64,000 nt of DNA from Paenibacillus sp. FSL K6-0276 (GTDB lineage: Bacteria > Bacillota > Bacilli > Paenibacillales > Paenibacillaceae): assembly GCF_037977235.1 (NCBI RefSeq), contig NZ_CP150276.1, positions 558,001 through 622,000 on the forward strand. The letters are read 5' to 3'. The number at the start of each line of letters is the position of its first letter. Position 1 is the first letter of the stretch. Position numbers and translations under genes: made by a program. The notes under the pieces are model-generated. The model made no database searches and had not been told where the DNA came from. It was given only the letters and a program-made list of their open reading frames with translations. Of the stretch, positions 34,276 through 43,408 are shown piece after piece.

Positions 34276-36054
34276 ATGACAGGGTGGGGCCGGTATAAAG
34301 GCTACAACATGAATGCATTTCGTAAGGATTTGATTTCGGGGACAATCGTCGGTGTTATTGCCATTCCTTTGGGGATGGCTTTTGCTATTGCTTCCGGTGT
34401 AAAACCGGAGTATGGAATTTATACAACGATAGTCGCGGGGATATGTATTTCATTGTTCGGGGGCTCAAAATTTCAGATTGGTGGGCCGACAGGTGCATTT
34501 ATTCCTATTCTGTTCGCCATTGCAATGGAGTATGGCTATGAGAACCTGCTAATAGCAGGGATGATGGCAGGGGTTATTCTACTCCTCATGGGATTATTAA
34601 AACTAGGTGTATTGATTAAGTTTATTCCGAGGCCGGTTACGATTGGGTTCACAGCGGGAATAGCGGTCATTATCTTCACCGGACAGATTGCTAATTTCCT
34701 TGGTTTAAGGGATATAGAGCGGCACGAGAGTTTTGTAGATAATATGAAAGAGATTGGGCTTCATCTATCGACGGTGAATGGATACAGTATCCTGACCGCC
34801 GTGATTTGTCTTGCCGTGGTCATCCTAGCGATCCGATTCGCTCCGAAGATACCTGGATCATTGGTAGGCCTTCTGTGCGCGACTGTGATAGCTGCGCTAT
34901 TCTTTAGCGGCAAGGTGACTACGATTGGCTCTGCTTACGGAGATATTCCTAATAGATTACCAAGCTTCCGATTTCCGAACATAACGTGGGAACGGATTAC
35001 AATGCTGATTCGTCCGGCCTTCATCATCGCGATGCTCGGTGCTATAGAGTCATTGTTATCCGCTGTCGTAGCTGATGGAATGACGAGTAGCCGCCATAAT
35101 AGCAATCGTGAGCTGATAGGTCAGGGAATCGCGAATATTGCCGCTCCATTGTTCGGAGGGATACCGGCCACAGGTGCAATTGCTAGAACAGCAACGAACA
35201 TCAAGAGTGGTGGTGTTTCTCCGATCTCAGGGATCGTTCACGGTGTTGTGGTGTTTCTAATTCTCCTGTTGTTCGCACCCTATGCTTCTAGTATTCCTCT
35301 GGCTGCAATGGCACCTATCTTAATGGTGGTTGCCTGGAATATGAGTGAACGCAAAGAATTTATTCATTTGCTTAAGATCAAAACCGGCGATTCCTTGGTG
35401 TTATTCATCACTTTCTTGCTAACGATATTTGCAGATTTAACGCTGGCTGTAGAGGTGGGTTTGATTCTTGCGGTCATTCTGTTTGTGAAACGAATGGGAG
35501 AGGTTCATTTGGTAACCAAAGTACTGCCTGATCCAAATTCCGTTAAGGTAGAGGCACATATGGTTACGGAGAGTCATGATTGTCCGCAAATTGGAATTTA
35601 CACGGTGGAGGGTCCGCTGTTTTTTGGCGCTGCTTATCGATTCGATGATACGATGCCAAGCTATGGCTCGGATCAACCCAGAATTATATTAATGCGGATG
35701 GGAAAAGTACCATTCATGGATACCACCGGAGAATCCAATTTAGCAGAACTGGTGCGGCATTTACAAGCAGTTGGAGGGAAGCTAATGATCTCCGGCATTC
35801 AGCCACAGCCGCTTGAGCTACTCAAGAGAACTGGACTGTATGACACCATAGGTGAGGCGCAGTTTTATCAGCATACCGGAGAAGCGATTAATGATGCACT
35901 TAGCAGCATCGATTACAGCAAGTGCATTGGATGTAGTCATGCCGCTTTTAGGGAGTGTTCTGCATTCTCCTGTATGGAAGATGCAGGGGGTCTGCGTGGC
36001 TTGAAAGGGCGTAAGAAACCTGTAATTGCACCAGAACTAAATGGTGGTCTCTGA
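34276..36054 (+). CDS. SulP-family anion transporter with STAS domain
   Basis: 592 residues from ATG 34276 (AGAAGG seven bases upstream). About 11-12 membrane segments with GGSKFQIGGPTGAFIPI and FGGIPATGAIARTATNIKSGG, then a STAS domain (~430-540; VPFMDTTGESNL). It probably carries sulfate, bicarbonate or a related anion. Unusual: after the STAS domain there is a short tail with four cysteines, spaced C-x2-C-x7-C-x4-C (CIGCSHAAFRECSAFSC), which could hold a metal or sense redox state. Such a tail is not part of the core family. Confidence 0.92.
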   Translation: MTGWGRYKGYNMNAFRKDLISGTIVGVIAIPLGMAFAIASGVKPEYGIYTTIVAGICISLFGGSKFQIGGPTGAFIPILFAIAMEYGYENLLIAGMMAGVILLLMGLLKLGVLIKFIPRPVTIGFTAGIAVIIFTGQIANFLGLRDIERHESFVDNMKEIGLHLSTVNGYSILTAVICLAVVILAIRFAPKIPGSLVGLLCATVIAALFFSGKVTTIGSAYGDIPNRLPSFRFPNITWERITMLIRPAFIIAMLGAIESLLSAVVADGMTSSRHNSNRELIGQGIANIAAPLFGGIPATGAIARTATNIKSGGVSPISGIVHGVVVFLILLLFAPYASSIPLAAMAPILMVVAWNMSERKEFIHLLKIKTGDSLVLFITFLLTIFADLTLAVEVGLILAVILFVKRMGEVHLVTKVLPDPNSVKVEAHMVTESHDCPQIGIYTVEGPLFFGAAYRFDDTMPSYGSDQPRIILMRMGKVPFMDTTGESNLAELVRHLQAVGGKLMISGIQPQPLELLKRTGLYDTIGEAQFYQHTGEAINDALSSIDYSKCIGCSHAAFRECSAFSCMEDAGGLRGLKGRKKPVIAPELNGGL

Positions 36055-36071
36055 GTTAAATAGATAAGAGT

Positions 36072-36102
36072 CAGCCCGGACGTTCCTGCGTCCGGGCTTT
36101 TG
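36072..36102 (+). terminator. Terminator of sulP
   Basis: AGCCCGGACG / CGTCCGGGCT with loop TTCCTG, then TTTTG. Confidence 0.9.
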
Positions 36103-36188
36103 TATTCAAATTGGACTTGAGAATGCCAAATTTGTACAATTGGGTATAAGTTAAATGTAAACTATATCGATAAGGAGAATATAAGCTC

Positions 36189-36890
36189 ATGAAGGAATTG
36201 AATTATCCAAAGGTGTTTATGCTCTTGGCAGGTCTGTCTGTGGCGACATTGGCCGTATATCGTGTAGTGTCACTTCAGACGGATTCGTTTTATGCTTTCT
36301 TAATCTGGAATTTGTTTCTGGCCTGGATTCCGTTCCTGTTCTCTATGGCTGCTTATGAACTGGATAAAAGGAAGATAGGTGGCTTACTGCTTGTTCCGCT
36401 AGGCGTCGCTTGGCTACTGTTCTTTCCGAACGCGCCTTATCTCATGACGGATCTGGTGCATCTAACGATAAGAAAAAGCAGATACATCGTGGATGGCACC
36501 ATTCAGAATCGTTACTGGTATGACATGGTTACCCTCCTGTTATTCACATGGAGCGGTTGGTTGACCGGGTTCTTCTCTTTATATCAATTCCAGACGGTTG
36601 TTTATCGCAAAAGCAGCCTGCTATTCTCTTGGGTATTCGTACTCGCAGCATGTGTGCTTGGGGGGTATGGTGTACTGCTTGGCCGAGTCTACAGGCTTAA
36701 TAGCTGGGACGTACTGACAGACCGGCATCAGTTGTATCAACTGGTTATGGATAGCTTGAATCGTCAGTCGGTATTTTTTAGCTTGTTTATTGCCTTTGTA
36801 TTGCTGGTCATCTACTCTACGATGTACTGTTTGCTAAATGGTCTTGGAACCGGTGAAAGAGGGCGGATCTCCAAGGGTAAACGAGGTTAA
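36189..36890 (+). CDS. DUF1361 membrane protein
   Basis: 233 residues, six hydrophobic segments, with the DUF1361 signature FLIWNLFLAWIPFLFS, LLFFPNAPYLMTDLVHL and GRVYRLNSWDV. Function unknown in the family. AAGGAGAATATAAGCTC precedes ATG 36189. Its stop codon overlaps the stop of the convergent alkyltransferase-like gene. Confidence 0.88.
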   Translation: MKELNYPKVFMLLAGLSVATLAVYRVVSLQTDSFYAFLIWNLFLAWIPFLFSMAAYELDKRKIGGLLLVPLGVAWLLFFPNAPYLMTDLVHLTIRKSRYIVDGTIQNRYWYDMVTLLLFTWSGWLTGFFSLYQFQTVVYRKSSLLFSWVFVLAACVLGGYGVLLGRVYRLNSWDVLTDRHQLYQLVMDSLNRQSVFFSLFIAFVLLVIYSTMYCLLNGLGTGERGRISKGKRG

Positions 36891-37204
36891 TCCATACATT
36901 CCGGATCAAATTGAAATTGCTTTAGATCTACCGCGCCCTTTTCATCAAAAATAATCCCTTCTTCCTGCAAATAAAGTTTCTGGACGGAACTAGACTCATC
37001 TTCAGTCAAGGAGATCATTCCTTTGGCGTTGATGACCCGGTGCCAAGGAAGTTTATATTTTCTACTCATGGAGTGAAGGATACGAACAACCTGCCTCGCG
37101 CCTCTTGGGCTTCCCGCCGCGCGGGCAATTCCCCCATAGGTCATCACTTTACCTTCTGGTATGGACTGTATGATACGTATCACTTGTTCCGTAAATGGTG
37201 TCAT
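36887..37204 (-). CDS. Alkyltransferase-like protein (ATL)
   Basis: 105 residues of the MGMT DNA-binding fold (GKVMTYGGIARAAGSPRGARQVVRILHSM). The alkyl-acceptor motif PCHR is replaced by PWHRVINAKG, with W54 in place of Cys. That defines ATL proteins, which bind O6-alkylguanine, flip it out and hand the lesion to nucleotide excision repair, without repairing it themselves. Length matches ATLs. Monocistronic. Confidence 0.9.
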   Translation of the reverse strand: MTPFTEQVIRIIQSIPEGKVMTYGGIARAAGSPRGARQVVRILHSMSRKYKLPWHRVINAKGMISLTEDESSSVQKLYLQEEGIIFDEKGAVDLKQFQFDPECMD

Positions 37205-37271
37205 AGGGAGCTCCTATCTCTTATTTTCATCAAATTATACCAGATGATCACTACAATCATAAACAAACAGC

Positions 37272-37297
37272 AAAGCCGCCGCTAAAGCGGCTTTTTT
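37272..37297 (+). terminator. Terminator on the plus strand beyond the ATL gene
   Basis: AGCCGC / GCGGCT stem with TTTTTT. It ends rightward transcripts that pass through the ATL gene in antisense from DUF1361. Confidence 0.8.
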
Positions 37298-37410
37298 ATA
37301 TATTTAACGGATGGAGGTTACTCTCCCCTGCGAAGAAGTTGATCCCTTTTCAGTATAATTTTGGCGGATAGTATTTAGTGAGACGGGGGATAATTTCTAG
37401 GAGACCTATT

Positions 37411-38979
37411 GTGACAGGAGTGACTACTGTGGAGAAACAGACAGCAGGAGGTAACAGCAAAGATTCTCAAAAAAATACAACGTCTGGGCAGACTCCGAGT
37501 AAATCGCTAGATGAAATGATGAACCTGTTTCGACAAATATTCAAGGATGATGGCACCCTTAGAATCAGAGTGCTAAATAATGAGTACAGTGAAAGTCTTC
37601 GCTTCGGATTAGTCTATGTTGACGGGATGGTTGACAAGCATATGATTCAGGAGGGAGTTATTAAGCCATTGATGGCTTTTGATTTCACCAGAATGGATGA
37701 TGGCAACACAGCTGAACTGATGGAGAAGATTCGGACGCAGGTCATTAACATTACTGATGTGGTTGCCTCTACAGATTTGAATGAAATGATCAGTGCGATT
37801 ATAGCTGGCAAGACTTTATTGCTGCTCGACGGTTATGCTGGTGTTCTCAATATTAATGCACAAGGCTGGGAGACAAAGGCTATTACGGAGCCAGTCACCG
37901 AGAAAAGTGTTTATGGTCCGCGGGAAGGATTTACAGAATCGCTGCTAGTTAACCTGACTCAAATCCGTCGAAGACTACAAGATCCTGATCTGAAGTTTAT
38001 TTTTAGCCAGATCGGGACACGTTCCAACACACAGATATGTATCTGCTATATGGAAAGCCTGGCATCACCAAGTATTATTAAAGAATTGCAGGATCGACTT
38101 AAGCAGGTGGATATAGATCTTATTCTGGATACGGCATATCTTTCGGAATTAATAAGAGACGAACCCTTTTCACCCTTTGAAATGACAGGAAGCACAGAAC
38201 GACCGGATTCCTTAGTCAGTAAAATGATGGAGGGTAGAGTGGCCTTACTCATAGAAGGTAGTCCGTATGCGATGACCGTACCCTATCTATTTGTGGAAAA
38301 TTTTCAAGCAAGCTCTGATTATTACATTAACTATTATTTTGGTTCATTTAACCGAATGCTAAGAATGGTTGGAGCTTTTCTGTCTATTAGTATTCCCGCA
38401 CTTTATGTGGCTTTGGTCACCTTCAGTCAGGAAATGATACCGACCCAGTTATTGCTCAGCATTGCTACTTCAAGAGTAGCAGTCCCCTTTCCGACAGTAG
38501 TAGAGGCAGTGTTCATGTTAACGATATTTGAAATCCTAAGAGAGGCAGGAGAACGGATTCCTACCTATATTGGACAGGCGATCAGTATCGTAGGGGCTCT
38601 TGTGTTAGGGCAGGCGGCCGTAGAAGCAAGATTAGTAAGTGCTCCGATGATTATTGTAGTCGGTTTAACCGGAATTATGACGCTGCTCAATCCTAGATTG
38701 ACGGGTCCATTAATTGTAGTAAGAGCACTTCTACTAATTGCAAGCTTTATGCTAGGGGTTTACGGGTACTTTCTCGGGATACTCGGGCTTGTTATTCATT
38801 TGATGAGTCTGCGCTCCTTTGGGGTATCATACATGCTTGGGATAGGCTCTATCCGTCCGCAGGATATTAAAGATACAGCGATCAGGGCACCGTGGTGGCA
38901 TATGCATCTGCGTCCAGCGATGATCGGGGCACGAAACAGGAAGAGAAAAGGGTCCAGTAAAATAGAGAGAAGGCCATGA
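37411..38979 (+). CDS. Spore germination protein, GerA/GerKA family, operon 2
   Basis: About 522 residues; the start is ambiguous between GTG 37411 (TAGGAGA, seven bases) and GTG 37429 (AGGAG, eight bases). Family motifs are clear: STERPDSLVSKMMEGRVALLIEGSPYAMTVPYLF, EMIPTQLLLSIA, EILREAGERIPTYIGQAISIVGALVLGQAAVEA. Compared with operon 1 it lacks the N-terminal membrane segment and starts with a Gly/Ser/Gln-rich leader. The C subunit gene overlaps its end by four bases. Confidence 0.93.
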   Translation: MTGVTTVEKQTAGGNSKDSQKNTTSGQTPSKSLDEMMNLFRQIFKDDGTLRIRVLNNEYSESLRFGLVYVDGMVDKHMIQEGVIKPLMAFDFTRMDDGNTAELMEKIRTQVINITDVVASTDLNEMISAIIAGKTLLLLDGYAGVLNINAQGWETKAITEPVTEKSVYGPREGFTESLLVNLTQIRRRLQDPDLKFIFSQIGTRSNTQICICYMESLASPSIIKELQDRLKQVDIDLILDTAYLSELIRDEPFSPFEMTGSTERPDSLVSKMMEGRVALLIEGSPYAMTVPYLFVENFQASSDYYINYYFGSFNRMLRMVGAFLSISIPALYVALVTFSQEMIPTQLLLSIATSRVAVPFPTVVEAVFMLTIFEILREAGERIPTYIGQAISIVGALVLGQAAVEARLVSAPMIIVVGLTGIMTLLNPRLTGPLIVVRALLLIASFMLGVYGYFLGILGLVIHLMSLRSFGVSYMLGIGSIRPQDIKDTAIRAPWWHMHLRPAMIGARNRKRKGSSKIERRP

Positions 38980-40127
38980 ACATGCTAAAAAAGGTAATCC
39001 TGGCCTTTATATCCCTGATCCTTCTTATAAGTGTAACTGGCTGTTGGAACTACTCTGAAGTGGATGATATATCGATTGTAGCCGGGGTGGGGATTGACAA
39101 GGGCGAATCTGAAGGGGAACTGTCGGTAACGGTAGAGATTGTGGATACGAAGGAAGGGATGAAATCAAGTCCAGCTGGATTTAAAATACTAACACTCTCT
39201 GGCAAGACGATTTTTGAGATTGCGCGAGGAATAATCTCCATAACAGGAAAAAAATTATTTTGGAGTCATTCCAAAGCGATTGTTCTCAGTGAAGAGGTAG
39301 CCCGGGAAGGAGTTATCAAAGTGATTGATTGGTATAACAGAGATACAGAGACACGATCGGATGTATACATATTCGTCTCTAAAGAGAAGACGGCTAAGGA
39401 AGTGATCAGTCTAAGCAGTGTAACGGAAAGTATTACAGCCTTTGCACTAGCACAACAGATGAGGTCTGAGAAGAATGTCAGTACGGCTCCCGTCGTGGAA
39501 ATTTGGGATTTCATTGATAAGTTAGAGGCTTCTGGTGAATTTGCAATGGCTCCACTTATTAATATTCATGAACAAAATAAGACGAAAAATGCTCAGGTAA
39601 GTGGGACAGCTATATTCAGAATGGATAAAATGGTTGGCACGATCAGCGGTGAAGAAACGAAATATATGCTGTTTGCCATAAATCAAATCGAGGGTGGGGT
39701 GCTACCCTTAAATGATGAACAAGGAAAACCTGCCTTTTCGCTTGAGATTCTGTCCAATAAAACAAAAGTAAAGCCAGTATGGATCGATGGCAAATTGCAA
39801 ATGCAAATTAACACAGAAACGCAAGTCGGACTGGATGAGGTAATGACTCCGGAAGAATTCAATAATATTGATAGCAAGAACGTTCTTGAGAAGCGGGCCG
39901 GAAAGGAATTACAGAAGCGGATCCTTTCCGTCATCCATAGGGTTCAGCAGGATTATCATGCCGATATTTTTGGGTTTGGAGAGCTTGTGCATGAGAGAAT
40001 GCCGCAAACCTGGAAGAAAGTTAAGGAAAACTGGGGACAGGAATTTTCCGAATTGGACGTTGTTGTAAATTCCAAAGTGATTATTAAGAGTAGTGGGCAA
40101 ACCTCTAGATCTATCCAGACTCATTAA
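38976..40127 (+). CDS. Spore germination lipoprotein, GerC family, operon 2
   Basis: 383 residues with a signal peptide and lipobox ISVTGC followed by WNYSEVDDISIVAGVGIDKG. A second ATG two codons in (38982) is equally possible. The C-terminal part has the GerC helix (VIHRVQQDYHADIFGFGELVH). It lies between the A subunit and a small D-type gene. Confidence 0.92.
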   Translation: MNMLKKVILAFISLILLISVTGCWNYSEVDDISIVAGVGIDKGESEGELSVTVEIVDTKEGMKSSPAGFKILTLSGKTIFEIARGIISITGKKLFWSHSKAIVLSEEVAREGVIKVIDWYNRDTETRSDVYIFVSKEKTAKEVISLSSVTESITAFALAQQMRSEKNVSTAPVVEIWDFIDKLEASGEFAMAPLINIHEQNKTKNAQVSGTAIFRMDKMVGTISGEETKYMLFAINQIEGGVLPLNDEQGKPAFSLEILSNKTKVKPVWIDGKLQMQINTETQVGLDEVMTPEEFNNIDSKNVLEKRAGKELQKRILSVIHRVQQDYHADIFGFGELVHERMPQTWKKVKENWGQEFSELDVVVNSKVIIKSSGQTSRSIQTH

Positions 40128-40141
40128 AAATAGGTGATGAA

Positions 40142-40345
40142 GTGGTTGTAATAGTTATTCTTGTTTATGTGGTTATCGTATTGTTCGATCCTTACGGATT
40201 GTTAAAGCAGGGGATGAAGCGGGACTTTTGGGTTTGTTCAGCCTTATGTCTAGTTTCATTTGGTATTGCTATTGAATTGTCCATGAAGTGGTCGATTCCC
40301 AGCCCTTCACCACTAATTGCAAATTGGATCAAGAAGCTATTTTAG
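40142..40345 (+). CDS. Small two-helix protein of the germination receptor (D-type subunit)
   Basis: 67 residues from GTG 40142. Two membrane segments (VVIVILVYVVIVLF and FWVCSALCLVSFGIAI) are separated by a short basic loop, with a short C-terminal tail. Small two-helix D genes occur in some GerA-type operons of Bacillus and modulate the receptor's response. Position between C and B subunits and topology support this. The ribosome site is weak (AGGTGATGAA). Confidence 0.75.
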   Translation: MVVIVILVYVVIVLFDPYGLLKQGMKRDFWVCSALCLVSFGIAIELSMKWSIPSPSPLIANWIKKLF

Positions 40346-40371
40346 GGAACAAGCTTAAAAGGAGAAAGTGT

Positions 40372-41481
40372 ATGAATAAGGAGATCATTCCTGTAGGGCA
40401 TATGATTAGCGTTACGGTTTTGTTTACTGTAGGAACTTCCATATTTATGGGCTTGCTAGGACAATCCGGTAACAGCAAGTGGATCGCTCTACTTTTTGCC
40501 ATGGTACTTGTAGTTCCTCTTATACTGATATACGCAAGACTTCATGTTCTTTTTCCGGGTAAGGATCTGTTTGATATGCTGATCGCTGTATATGGAAGAG
40601 TTCTCGGGCGAATGATCTCCTGTCTCTATATTTGGTATGCTTTCCATCTGGGGGCACTGGCTCTTAGGGTCTTTGGAGAATTCAGTAGATTGATCGCTTT
40701 GACTGAAACACCGATGCTTGTTCCTATGCTATGTCTTGGGTTATTGTGCGTTTGGGTGGTTAAGGCGGGGATTGAGGTGCTGGGAAGAAGTGCGAAACTT
40801 CTGCTTCTATTTACTATAGTTGTCAATTTGATTATTTTCATATTATCTATTTCAAAGCTGGAATATCATCACGTACTCCCTTTAGTTGATAAAGGCTGGT
40901 ATTCGGTGTTTAGCGATACTCTGAGTACATGTTCTGTTACATTTGCAGAGATTATAATAATACTGGGGGCATTTAGTACTATATCGAACAAAGCCGCAGG
41001 TAAGAAAATATTATTTGGTGGTGTACTGATTTCTGGGATGATTATTCTTTCGGCTACGCTACGTAATCTATTGATGCTCGGCCCTGAAGTAGTGTCCAGT
41101 CTGAATTTTCCCTCTTATGTGTCTGCGAGTCGTATTAATGTAGGTGATTTTCTGTCCCGAATTGAGGCTTCCACAGCTGTTGTATTTGTAATCACAACCT
41201 TCATAAAAGCGAGCTTATGTCTGTATGTAGCTAGCTGCGGAGTAGCTAAAGTATTCAAGTTAAAAAGTTATCGCTCCGTTGTGCTTCAGCTGGGACTGCT
41301 CATGATTTATTTTGCCGATTTTGTGTACAAGGACATGATGGAAATGCAGTATTTTTTCTACCATATTTATAAATTCTATGCCTTTCCATTTCAGGTGATT
41401 ATTCCACTGGCATTATGGATATGCGCTGAGATTATGGTTATTAGGAGTAAACATAAGCAGCAGTCAGTGTCACAACAATAG
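40372..41481 (+). CDS. Spore germination protein, GerB family, operon 2
   Basis: 369 residues from ATG 40372 with AAAAGGAGAAAGTGT upstream; the frame is open further but overlaps the D gene. About ten membrane segments, with IPVGHMISVTVLFTVGTSIFMGLLG at the N-terminus, the GerB pattern. Last gene of the A-C-D-B operon. Confidence 0.92.
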   Translation: MNKEIIPVGHMISVTVLFTVGTSIFMGLLGQSGNSKWIALLFAMVLVVPLILIYARLHVLFPGKDLFDMLIAVYGRVLGRMISCLYIWYAFHLGALALRVFGEFSRLIALTETPMLVPMLCLGLLCVWVVKAGIEVLGRSAKLLLLFTIVVNLIIFILSISKLEYHHVLPLVDKGWYSVFSDTLSTCSVTFAEIIIILGAFSTISNKAAGKKILFGGVLISGMIILSATLRNLLMLGPEVVSSLNFPSYVSASRINVGDFLSRIEASTAVVFVITTFIKASLCLYVASCGVAKVFKLKSYRSVVLQLGLLMIYFADFVYKDMMEMQYFFYHIYKFYAFPFQVIIPLALWICAEIMVIRSKHKQQSVSQQ

Positions 41482-41496
41482 GCCTACTTTCGATCA

Positions 41497-41531
41497 TTCC
41501 TGATCTCTAGTTGAGATTAGGAATTCTTTGA
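41497..41531 (+). terminator. Weak terminator after germination operon 2
   Basis: ATTCCTGATCTC and GAGATTAGGAAT pair with one mismatch; only a broken T-run (TCTTTGATTTT) follows. Confidence 0.55.
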
Positions 41532-41605
41532 TTTTAAAACTAAACATAAGTTAGCTATAATGATAGATACATAGAATGGTTGTTTTAGAAGAGAGGGAAA
41601 CAGGT

Positions 41606-42232
41606 ATGAACGTCAGCAATATCATTATGTCCTCTTATTGGGGGAGAGAGGTTAGACATAAATATATCACTCAAGGATCTAAGGCACTGGCTGTTATTTT
41701 TCCAGGCAAGAATTATTCGGCTGAGCGCCCCCTGCTGGATTATGCAGCCAAAGCAGCTCGGGAGCATCATTGCGACGTCCTGCTACTTGAGTACGGCTAC
41801 CAGAGTGCGAGAGTAGGGTTTAAGCGTGATGAAATGATTATTCTCATTCAGGAATGTAAGGCGGCCATTGCATCTCTTCCTGAATACAAAAAGGTTCTAT
41901 TTATCAGTAAAAGCGTGGGTGCGGTTATTGCAGGGAAAATTGCAGAAGAGCTGGGAATCCAGAAAAAGACTTCTCATCTATATATAACACCGTTACCTGA
42001 GGCGATACCTCTGATCCAGCAGAGTCAAGGCAGTGTTATTTATGGCGGAAGCGATCCTTTATTTAGTGAACAGCATTCCGGTGAAATTAGCAGACTCCAT
42101 CATTTAAAGGTGTATAGAATCGATGATGTTAATCATAGCCTTGAGGTAGGGCAGGTCAACGAGTCACTAGCCATTCTGCTTGTTATTATTAATTTTTATC
42201 ATGAATTTTTCCGTGATGCTTTAAATACATAA
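41606..42232 (+). CDS. Alpha/beta-hydrolase-like protein
   Basis: 208 residues from ATG 41606 (AGAGAGGGAAACAGGT upstream). Features: ALAVIFPGKNYSAERPLLDYAAK, a nucleophile elbow KSVGAVIAG (S-K-S-V-G rather than strict GxSxG), a late Asp in YGGSDPLF and a His in VNHSLEVG. So Ser, Asp and His are all placed for catalysis. Substrate unknown. First of four closely spaced genes. Confidence 0.75.
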   Translation: MNVSNIIMSSYWGREVRHKYITQGSKALAVIFPGKNYSAERPLLDYAAKAAREHHCDVLLLEYGYQSARVGFKRDEMIILIQECKAAIASLPEYKKVLFISKSVGAVIAGKIAEELGIQKKTSHLYITPLPEAIPLIQQSQGSVIYGGSDPLFSEQHSGEISRLHHLKVYRIDDVNHSLEVGQVNESLAILLVIINFYHEFFRDALNT

Positions 42233-42251
42233 CCTTTGGAGGATTCTGATT

Positions 42252-42548
42252 ATGATTTTGGAAGCTGCAATGTTGCAAGTGAAGCCTGGTTTGACTACTG
42301 AATTTGAAAAAAGCTTCAAGGAGGCATCGAGCTTAATCTCCTCCATAGAGGGCTATATGGGGCATGAACTCCAACATTGCTTGGAGGACAATCATAAGTA
42401 TCTGCTGCTTGTGAAGTGGAGAACACTTGAAGATCACACTGTAGGCTTCAGAGAATCTAGCCAGTATCGGGAATGGAAGGCACTGCTGCACCATTACTAC
42501 GATCCATTTCCGGTAGTTGAGCACTTTACCTGTATTAATCTGGACTAA
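42252..42548 (+). CDS. Antibiotic biosynthesis monooxygenase domain protein
   Basis: 98 residues of the ABM fold (VKPGLTTEFEKSFKEASSLISSIEGYMGHELQHC, YLLLVKWRTLEDHTVGFRES). A small dimeric alpha-beta barrel of unknown substrate, here with several His residues at the C-terminal half. TTTGGAGGATTCTG precedes ATG 42252. Confidence 0.82.
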   Translation: MILEAAMLQVKPGLTTEFEKSFKEASSLISSIEGYMGHELQHCLEDNHKYLLLVKWRTLEDHTVGFRESSQYREWKALLHHYYDPFPVVEHFTCINLD

Positions 42549-42562
42549 ATGGAGGAAGCCGA

Positions 42563-43381
42563 GTGAAAGCGAAGCTTGTCGGGGAAGGCAGAACAGCGGA
42601 GATATGGCAGCATGAGGATCAGAGGATTCTTAAATTGTACCGGGAGGATGTTTCAGAGCAGAACATTAGCCGAGAATATACCATCAGCCAGTTTGTGCAT
42701 GCGCAGGGCGTTCGGACACCGCAGCCTTTTGAACTCATTTCTGAACAGACAAGACAAGGTATCGTATTTCAACAAATTCAAGGTCCCTCCCTGCTAAAGG
42801 TGATGGGGGAGAAGCCTTGGAAGGTTAGTAAGTATGCCAGAATGATGGCGGGGCTTCACTTTGATTTGCATAAGCTTGAAATTACCGAGGAGATCGGACA
42901 GCAGAAGGATATGTTAAAGTGGAATATCATAGGGGCTCCTATGCTTAGTGAAGATGAGAAGTCAGTCATTCTGAGCTATCTGGAGAAGTTACCGGAAGGA
43001 ACTCATTTATGCCATGGAGATTTCCATCCTGATAATGTGCTTATGGACGATGAGCTCTGGGTAATTGACTGGATGACTGGCGTGGTGGGAGAACCAGCAG
43101 GTGATGCTGCGCGATCTGTGGTGATGTTCAGCATGGGAGCTATGCCCCCTGGAGCCGCAGCTTTATCGAGAATGATGATAGGTTTTATTAGAAAAAAATT
43201 AACCAAGGGATATATTCGGGAGTATCTCCGTTTATCAGGACTCACCTATGAGGACGTAGACTGCTGGATTCTGCCGATCGCTGCCGCGCGTCTGGTGGAA
43301 GGACTTCCGCCACCGGAGAAGGAGCTTCTAGTAAAAGAAGTTCGTAAACGTCTTCAAACCGTAACCGTGGGCCTAAGTTGA
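42563..43381 (+). CDS. APH-family phosphotransferase-like protein
   Basis: 272 residues from GTG 42563 behind ATGGAGGAAGCCGA. Kinase-like fold with the Brenner motif LCHGDFHPDNVLMDD and the metal-binding VIDWMTG, followed by EPAGDAARSVVM. It resembles aminoglycoside/choline-type phosphotransferases; the real substrate is unknown, and resistance should not be assumed. Confidence 0.85.
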   Translation: MKAKLVGEGRTAEIWQHEDQRILKLYREDVSEQNISREYTISQFVHAQGVRTPQPFELISEQTRQGIVFQQIQGPSLLKVMGEKPWKVSKYARMMAGLHFDLHKLEITEEIGQQKDMLKWNIIGAPMLSEDEKSVILSYLEKLPEGTHLCHGDFHPDNVLMDDELWVIDWMTGVVGEPAGDAARSVVMFSMGAMPPGAAALSRMMIGFIRKKLTKGYIREYLRLSGLTYEDVDCWILPIAAARLVEGLPPPEKELLVKEVRKRLQTVTVGLS

Positions 43382-43408
43382 TTATTACAAGAAATGGAGT
43401 GTGCTTCC

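Noticed and set aside
42563-43381. Aminoglycoside resistance gene
   Set aside because: The APH fold is shared by many metabolic kinases and nothing in the context supports drug resistance.
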